Virus record (IMG/VR): IMGVR_UViG_3300030060_004025
Coordinates: 1-27,610 of that record
DNA: 27,610 nucleotides
Origin: a virus
Strand: one strand, 5' to 3'
A program made the position numbers and the translations under genes. The notes beneath the pieces were generated by a model that worked only from the letters and a program-made list of their open reading frames with translations, was not told the origin of the DNA and did no database searches. This document shows positions 23,134 to 27,610 of this stretch, one piece after another (positions within the stretch are counted from its first letter, which is position 1; every line of letters starts with the position of its first letter).

Positions 23134-23805
23134 CTATGTATGGATTAGAGAGTTGTAAGAGTCTATAACCTCTTTCAATCTTTTGACATAATTTATGGGG
23201 TTTCCCTCGAACACTTGACATGTGCAAGTTTGTTCACATGCGACTAGTATTTTGAAGGTATCTATTGCTATACCTGTCATCTCTTGCCACATGAGTGCGT
23301 ATGCTGTCGCTTGAAGATAGTAGTTTTCAATATCGCTAGATTTCTTTTCTCTAGTGCTTCCCTTAAAGTCTATAATGGAAAGAGTCCCATCATGTTCAGC
23401 AACACAATCTACTCTACCAGCGAGTCCTACCATGTCACTCCACAGAGGAACTTCAAGAGCGTAAACATTATCAATTTTGTCTAACTCGGGTTTCAGTTGC
23501 AGGAAGAGATCCATGATATTCAGTGGAACATAGTCCGTGTCCGGATCAAATTCATTCAACAGATATTTTTCTATCAAACTATGCAATTTGTTCCCGCGAA
23601 CAGTGACTCGTTTTGATTCCTCTGGATTTTTCCTCCTCCATTCGGCGAAGAATTTACTCTTCTCCCAACCAACAACAGTGGTCACGCTTGGGAGTTTTGA
23701 TCCAGTAGGGGTTTTATAGTGCCGTTTTCCGTCCACATTCACTGTGGGGATGTCGTCAAATTTAACATCCTCGAATTGTTTGTGGGTAAATCTTTTCATG
23801 TTCAT
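23134..23805 (-). CDS. RecB/Cas4-type PD-(D/E)XK exonuclease
   Basis: 223 residues with the motifs of the RecB-family nuclease domain: GNKLHSLIEKYL (71-82, H75), a Glu in ALEVPL (116-121), AGRVDCV (129-135, D133), LSIIDFKGS (142-150, D146-x-K148) and YYLQATAYA (162-170, with the Q of motif Q). It probably degrades or processes DNA ends in recombination, host DNA breakdown or packaging. ATG at 23805 (GGAG at 23812-23815, six bases upstream) is preferred over TTG at 23817. It is divergent from the gene at 23880; the 74 bases between would hold both promoters. Ligase-like gene follows 18 bases after its stop. Confidence 0.85.
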   Translation of the reverse strand: MNMKRFTHKQFEDVKFDDIPTVNVDGKRHYKTPTGSKLPSVTTVVGWEKSKFFAEWRRKNPEESKRVTVRGNKLHSLIEKYLLNEFDPDTDYVPLNIMDLFLQLKPELDKIDNVYALEVPLWSDMVGLAGRVDCVAEHDGTLSIIDFKGSTREKKSSDIENYYLQATAYALMWQEMTGIAIDTFKILVACEQTCTCQVFEGNPINYVKRLKEVIDSYNSLIHT

Positions 23806-23838
23806 ATTGTACTCCAATTATTAAAAATGTCAACTAAA

Positions 23839-23849
23839 CTACATAGTAT
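23839..23849 (+). promoter_or_regulatory. Late-type promoter-like box CTACATAGTAT
   Basis: The core TACATA is shared with the minus-strand boxes TTATACATATA, 31 bases before the ATG at 23880. It is only a partial match, but this gene stands alone on the plus strand and needs its own promoter here. Confidence 0.35.
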
Positions 23850-23879
23850 ATAGTCAACCATAAAGACGGGAGTACCACA

Positions 23880-24593
23880 ATGGCAGGAGCAGGAGCAGAG
23901 AGACAGGAAACAGGTCTCGTTAATGCTATTAATCGAGCAGTTAAGAAGAATGGTGGGAAGGGTATCCGACTTCAGACAGTGGGATCATCCCTCACCAATA
24001 TCACCAAGGCTGAAAAATATTCTGGACGATCTAGTGCCGGAACGGAGCCGTATACCGACGTAATTTTACACTCACAGGGTGGACGAAGATGGAACCTCTC
24101 TATGAAAGGAGAGTCTGCACCTTCTCTCGCTGGTGGTGGACTGGAGGGACTGGAATTAATTGTCCCCGGAATCGGTGGTAAATTCTTAAAGGCTGCATAT
24201 AGAGCATACATTCGTGAGGGATTTAAAAAAGGGGATGATCTTCCGGATGCATACGCAACAGTACCCGCAAACCTAACGTCTAAAATCGTCACGGGAACCG
24301 CTGCGATGGGTGGACCTATTCATTACATGTATCAGGGACCTATGGATGTTACTTCTAAATTTAACGAGAACGCTGGTATATTAACAGTAAATGGTAAATT
24401 GACAGCATCATCTGTTTTTGCGAAACAATATAAACTAATATTCAGGTTGAGAAGAAGAAGAGCAGATAGAAAATTTTTGATTGAAACTGATCCTGGCGGA
24501 AGAGACAAGCGTGGACTACCCATGATTACTCAGGGTAGAAGAATTATGGTTGTTGATAGTATGCCAAGAGACGCATTTAAAGTCAGGATATAA
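23880..24593 (+). CDS. Uncharacterised protein, possible PD-(D/E)XK nuclease fold
   Basis: 237 residues. N-terminal: AGAGAERQETGLVNAINRAV (2-21) helix, then TDVILHSQGGRRWNLSMKG (59-77), in which D60 and S74-x-K76 resemble the D...(E/S)-x-K site of restriction-endonuclease-like nucleases (with Glu8/Glu10 as a possible upstream acidic residue). The rest is beta/alpha with a Gly-rich stretch (LAGGGLEGL), and a basic run RLRRRRADRK (189-198). It stands alone on the plus strand inside a minus-strand region. No clear Shine-Dalgarno (GGGAG at 23869-23873 is close). A terminator follows directly. Nuclease function is only a suggestion. Confidence 0.6.
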   Translation: MAGAGAERQETGLVNAINRAVKKNGGKGIRLQTVGSSLTNITKAEKYSGRSSAGTEPYTDVILHSQGGRRWNLSMKGESAPSLAGGGLEGLELIVPGIGGKFLKAAYRAYIREGFKKGDDLPDAYATVPANLTSKIVTGTAAMGGPIHYMYQGPMDVTSKFNENAGILTVNGKLTASSVFAKQYKLIFRLRRRRADRKFLIETDPGGRDKRGLPMITQGRRIMVVDSMPRDAFKVRI

Positions 24594-24621
24594 AAAAACC
24601 CCCCGAAAGGGGGGTTTCTTT
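24594..24621. terminator. Bidirectional terminator between convergent genes
   Basis: CCCCCC (24599-24604), GAAA tetraloop and GGGGGG (24609-24614), flanked by an A-run on the left and TTTCTTTT on the right, so it can end both the plus-strand gene at 23880 and the minus-strand DUF5872-like gene. Confidence 0.95.
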
Positions 24622-25547
24622 TATCGTGCTATTCTAAGTTTCTGTTCAGGTTTACTTTCACTGGATCCACTCTCGGTGCTAGATCCACCACCAACCTTAT
24701 CCTTAACTTTTTGCTTTAGTCTCTCCGCTGCGGCGGTTGCGATTTCCTTACCCGCAGCCTTTAGTCCCGACTTGATCTTTTCTTTTCTCTCGGGAGTTAC
24801 ATGCTTGTCAGCAAAGTTCTTAACCGCATCTCCGACTTTCTTGCGGTTTTCTGGTTTGGATAGTTTATGTGCTGCGTATGCTGCACCTCCGGCTAAAGCG
24901 GCTCCCGCTGCCTTCTTTAATAAACTTTCATCAACATCTTCTTTTTCATACTCACGGGCAACCAGTTTCTTGGTTGCCAGATCAACACCCTTACCACGCT
25001 TGATCATCTGATCGGCATCTTTACCAATGAGCGGACCTTTAACGGACTGGTTTCTTCTTGCGATGTCGTTTCTTTGTGCTTTCGCTTTATCTTTGTAGTT
25101 CATGAGAGTAGACTTCTTAAGTTCGTCTACTTGATCATACTCTACATCTTCACTCTTGGCTTTTCTCCAAGTTCCACCCTTGCTCTTATAGTCCTTTGAT
25201 GCCCATGCGTTTGCATATGCAGATGGATAAACGTCAAACTTTGCCCTTGCGGCTGCTTTGGATGCAGCCCACTTCTTGGGATCGTTTGGGACATTCTTCT
25301 CTTCGAGATCTAGACTCTCATCTAGTTCTACGTTATCACTCAGATTTTTTTTTTCACTCTCGTTATTAGTAACGCGAGCGATTGAGTCAAAAAGTGATGG
25401 TGCTTGCTCTTTGTTTAGAGCGTTGAATATATCACCTTGTGTCTTCTGTTGTGACAGGTAAGAACTATTTCGTGCTTCTTTGTGTTCCTGATCGTTGTCC
25501 ATCTTGTTCTGAACCCAGTTTAGAAACATGTTTTTATCAAATGTCAT
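24621..25547 (-). CDS. DUF5872-like virion-associated protein
   Basis: 308 residues. Residues 88-129 (NDPKKWAASKAAARAKFDVYPSAYANAWAS...KSKGGTWRK) match the DUF5872 motif I recall from marine phages and large algal viruses. Upstream is an acidic region with NVELDESLDL (72-81) and downstream VEYDQVDEL (135-143), V-x-L-D-E-type motifs shared with the neighbouring large protein. An Ala/Gly-rich helix LLKKAAGAALAGGAAYAAHKL (209-229) and a basic Gly/Ser-rich C-terminus follow. Probably a structural or internal head protein. AAAGGAGAT precedes the ATG; a promoter box lies at 25574-25584. Confidence 0.75.
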   Translation of the reverse strand: MTFDKNMFLNWVQNKMDNDQEHKEARNSSYLSQQKTQGDIFNALNKEQAPSLFDSIARVTNNESEKKNLSDNVELDESLDLEEKNVPNDPKKWAASKAAARAKFDVYPSAYANAWASKDYKSKGGTWRKAKSEDVEYDQVDELKKSTLMNYKDKAKAQRNDIARRNQSVKGPLIGKDADQMIKRGKGVDLATKKLVAREYEKEDVDESLLKKAAGAALAGGAAYAAHKLSKPENRKKVGDAVKNFADKHVTPERKEKIKSGLKAAGKEIATAAAERLKQKVKDKVGGGSSTESGSSESKPEQKLRIAR

Positions 25548-25573
25548 TGGTATCTCCTTTAGAGGTTTATCAC

Positions 25574-25584
25574 TATATGTATAA
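25574..25584 (-). promoter_or_regulatory. Late-type promoter box TTATACATATA
   Basis: Minus-strand TTATACATATA, identical to the box at 21292-21302, 26 bases before the ATG of the DUF5872-like gene and just after the stop of the large protein (25586). Together with its twin it is the best-supported promoter in the window. Confidence 0.55.
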
Positions 25585-25585
25585 T

Positions 25586-27610
25586 TTACTTGGCGTTTCT
25601 TTTCATGAAAGTTAACCAGTTTGCTACGTTCTGAATCTCAGACACTGACTCTTCTACTTTTTTTGTCTTGGGATCGTCGTGACTGTATCCCTTTTTCTCC
25701 ATCTCCTCATGATCCTTCTTTGTTTCGGCTTTATAACCTTTACCAGTCTTGGGATCATACATCATGTGAGGTTTAAAGTCATCTCCGTTTTCACTTACAT
25801 CTTTACCATAAGTGATACAAGGATCTTGTCCGCATCCGCAGTTTTTCTGCTCTTCAACAGACTCACCTTCAGTTTGTGTTTTTTTAGCCTGAGCCTTTGC
25901 AACTTTCATCGCCTTGATTGATTTTAATTGCTTCTTCATTGCTGCACGACGAAGCATCTTAACTCTATCCATAGGATTCTTATGATCCTTGGAACTCATT
26001 TCTTCTTCGATTTCATGATCGACATCAGCGAAGAGTCTTTGTCCCTTGTACTTACCAGCAACGTCTGGAATACCAGCGTCTCTACGACTTCTTGCCTCTG
26101 CACTCTTGTTGTGTTTCGCAACTAGTCTATCTGCGGCTGCTTTGTCGTGTCCGTGAGACATACCCATTGCACCTCTTGGATGGTTCTTGAGAACAGAGTA
26201 CGTTCCGTCATCTCTCTTCTTTGCGAAGTGTGCGGGTTCTGGTTTTTTATAACCAACACTCTCCCCCATTCCTTCACCACCACCCGGTCTACCGGATCTC
26301 ATTCCGTATCTCTTTGCTTCTGCCTCTCTCTGCTTTTTCATCTTATCGAAGTTTGCCATATCGTCTGCATGTGCTTCAGTTTTAGCATTGTCATCTTTAT
26401 ACTGTTCCCAACTAGTGTTGTCTGTTGCATGTTTCTTCGGTGGAGTTTCTACCGCTTCCATGGCAGCATAGTCAGCCTCAGAACCCCTACCTTTACCAGA
26501 AAGAGCAGCAGCAGCGTTCTTTGGGTTGACGTTTCTATAGTATAACTTAAGCATCTTCACAGGATCAACTGACTTGTACTTCATACCGTGCTTCTTGATT
26601 TCTCTCTCGAATTGAGCAAACCATCTCATGAGTGGCTTCTCATCACTTTCGAGAATCTCTTCCCACTCGACATGATCCTTCATTGCGAGTTTGGTAGCGG
26701 TTGCATACATGACATCTTTACCGTCTTTGCCATACTTTTTCATGAAGTATGACTGTGGACGCTTTTCTTTCATTGCTTTTACAATTTGCTCTTTCTTTTT
26801 CATCTGTGCATCAGTCATCTCTTCGGAGACTTCCTCTGCTCGAAGTCCAGGCATGATCTTGTCGAGTTTCTTTCGTGCCTTCAATGCACCCTTCAACCTT
26901 TTAATAGTCTTGGGAGTGACTTTTCCGGTGTCGGTCTTCGTGTCCCGCGTGACTTGCTGCGAGGCTGCGTTGTTGTAGCGAATGAGTGTTCCTGCATCGA
27001 GTTCGTCAACCTGTTCAACGTCTTCTTTCGGCATTGCCATTTTCGAGATCCGCTTGTCCATCCCTGTCAATGGTTTCTCAGGCATACGGTCGTTGATTTC
27101 TAGATCGAGTCCCTTAAACTTCTTCATGACATTCTGTGCTGTGTCTTTGAATTTAGAATGCACCCTGAGTTTGTTGGCTTTTCTCTCACCCATGTGCGGA
27201 ACACCAGCGTTGACTAACGCTCTTCGTGCAAGATCAAACTTCTCGTCGAGTTGTACATTGTCATCAGCAAACTCTGGATGGTATGATGCGGACAGATAAA
27301 TCTTCTTCAAACCTTTCTTCTTCGCAATCTTTTCTGCTTCAACCTTTGCGTCTTTATAAGGCATTTTGTTCGGTGACATATAAAATTGTTTACCAAATTT
27401 CTTATCACTGAAAGACCATCCACCAGTCTCGTTTGGATTTGGTCTTTTACCATGATCAGAACGATAGTGTGAAGTATCAACAGTTGCTTCATCAAGTTGT
27501 ACGTCTTCTCTCATGAGTTTAGCGGGGATGATATCAGATGCTACACCACCTAATTTTGTAGACATCTTCTTAGCACCGCGAACATCACCCTTCTTCAACA
27601 TACCATGAAT
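25586..27610 (-). CDS. Large modular virion-type protein with repeated VxLDE motifs, 5' end beyond window
   Basis: At least 671 residues; the reading frame stays open past the first ATG (27601) to the window edge, so the true start is likely outside. Charged and Lys-rich, built of modules separated by motifs DVQLDE (33-38), NVQLDE (115-120) and EQVDELD (196-202), resembling prohead-protease (L-x-E) cut sites. Other visible parts: YGKDGKDVMYATATKLAMK (290-308), a motif I recall from marine T4-like phages, and near the end a Cys-rich NCGCGQDPC followed by MYDPKTGKGYKAETKKD. No enzyme signature. Its likely role is an internal head or scaffold protein cut during assembly. Confidence 0.75.
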   Translation of the reverse strand: MHGMLKKGDVRGAKKMSTKLGGVASDIIPAKLMREDVQLDEATVDTSHYRSDHGKRPNPNETGGWSFSDKKFGKQFYMSPNKMPYKDAKVEAEKIAKKKGLKKIYLSASYHPEFADDNVQLDEKFDLARRALVNAGVPHMGERKANKLRVHSKFKDTAQNVMKKFKGLDLEINDRMPEKPLTGMDKRISKMAMPKEDVEQVDELDAGTLIRYNNAASQQVTRDTKTDTGKVTPKTIKRLKGALKARKKLDKIMPGLRAEEVSEEMTDAQMKKKEQIVKAMKEKRPQSYFMKKYGKDGKDVMYATATKLAMKDHVEWEEILESDEKPLMRWFAQFEREIKKHGMKYKSVDPVKMLKLYYRNVNPKNAAAALSGKGRGSEADYAAMEAVETPPKKHATDNTSWEQYKDDNAKTEAHADDMANFDKMKKQREAEAKRYGMRSGRPGGGEGMGESVGYKKPEPAHFAKKRDDGTYSVLKNHPRGAMGMSHGHDKAAADRLVAKHNKSAEARSRRDAGIPDVAGKYKGQRLFADVDHEIEEEMSSKDHKNPMDRVKMLRRAAMKKQLKSIKAMKVAKAQAKKTQTEGESVEEQKNCGCGQDPCITYGKDVSENGDDFKPHMMYDPKTGKGYKAETKKDHEEMEKKGYSHDDPKTKKVEESVSEIQNVANWLTFMKRNAK

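Noticed and set aside
23133-23143. CCATACATAGT on the minus strand before the ligase-like gene, a possible late promoter box.
   Set aside because: It is only 17 bases from the ATG, which would put the transcript start at the ribosome site; weak match.
26147-27299. Plus-strand Cys/Phe/Leu-rich ORFs opposite the large VxLDE protein.
   Set aside because: Antisense shadows of a Lys-rich gene, as above.
1-27610. tRNA genes, CRISPR arrays, integrase or transposase, attachment sites.
   Set aside because: No cloverleaf with conserved arms, spaced direct repeats, or recombinase motifs were seen in the gene-free gaps, which are all short.

Overview
The window looks like part of the genome of a large T4-like tailed phage of the marine type. 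The plus strand carries a recognisable T4-type replication set in order: family B DNA polymerase (gp43-like), UvsX-like recombinase, DnaB-type helicase (gp41-like) and primase (gp61-like). Nucleotide-metabolism genes surround it: dUTPase, a MazG-like small protein, ThyX and a monomeric B12-dependent ribonucleotide reductase. The right half is mostly minus strand and holds small conserved phage proteins and virion-associated proteins of a kind I associate with marine T4-like phages. These include a nucleotidyltransferase with a long basic tail, a DUF5872-type protein and a long protein with repeated V-x-L-D-E-type motifs. There are no tRNA, rRNA, CRISPR, integrase or transposase signals that I can support.

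Layout. 1-84: G/C-rich hairpin, probably the terminator of an upstream gene. 85-9497: dut, Nmad1-like gene, polymerase, small ORF, uvsX, a 670-residue double glycosyltransferase, acidic small ORF, helicase and primase, tightly packed and often overlapping. 9513-13235: a PiT-type phosphate permease-like membrane protein, thyX and nrdJ. 13236-14740: what looks like a separate cassette (promoter-like box, leader hairpin, small Cys-rich membrane protein, outer-membrane porin, strong UUCG terminator). 14773-15336: RuvC-like resolvase. 15323-21262: minus-strand lipoprotein, small conserved proteins, GAF-like membrane protein and nucleotidyltransferase. 21264-21563: a 38-residue membrane protein and two hairpins, one with a 16S-tail-like loop. 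21564-23805: NUMOD-like protein, ligase-like protein and RecB-family exonuclease, minus strand. 23880-24593: one plus-strand gene. 24621-27610: DUF5872-like protein and a large protein running off the right edge, minus strand.

How the genes fit together. The replication proteins would form a phage replisome. ThyX, dUTPase and the class II reductase would supply dTTP and dNTPs. The most unusual feature is a possible two-membrane phosphate route on one phage: an OprO/OprP-type porin for the outer membrane and a permease with both inverted halves of the PiT signature for the inner membrane. Phage phosphate genes are well known (phoH, pstS), but this pairing is not one I recognise. The porin's mature N-terminus and its GQFKSPF...LAVDRSLV stretch recall porins of marine Planctomycetes, so a planctomycete or related host is my working inference, unproven without a search.

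All functions are read from motifs by eye; family names are from memory, with no database search.
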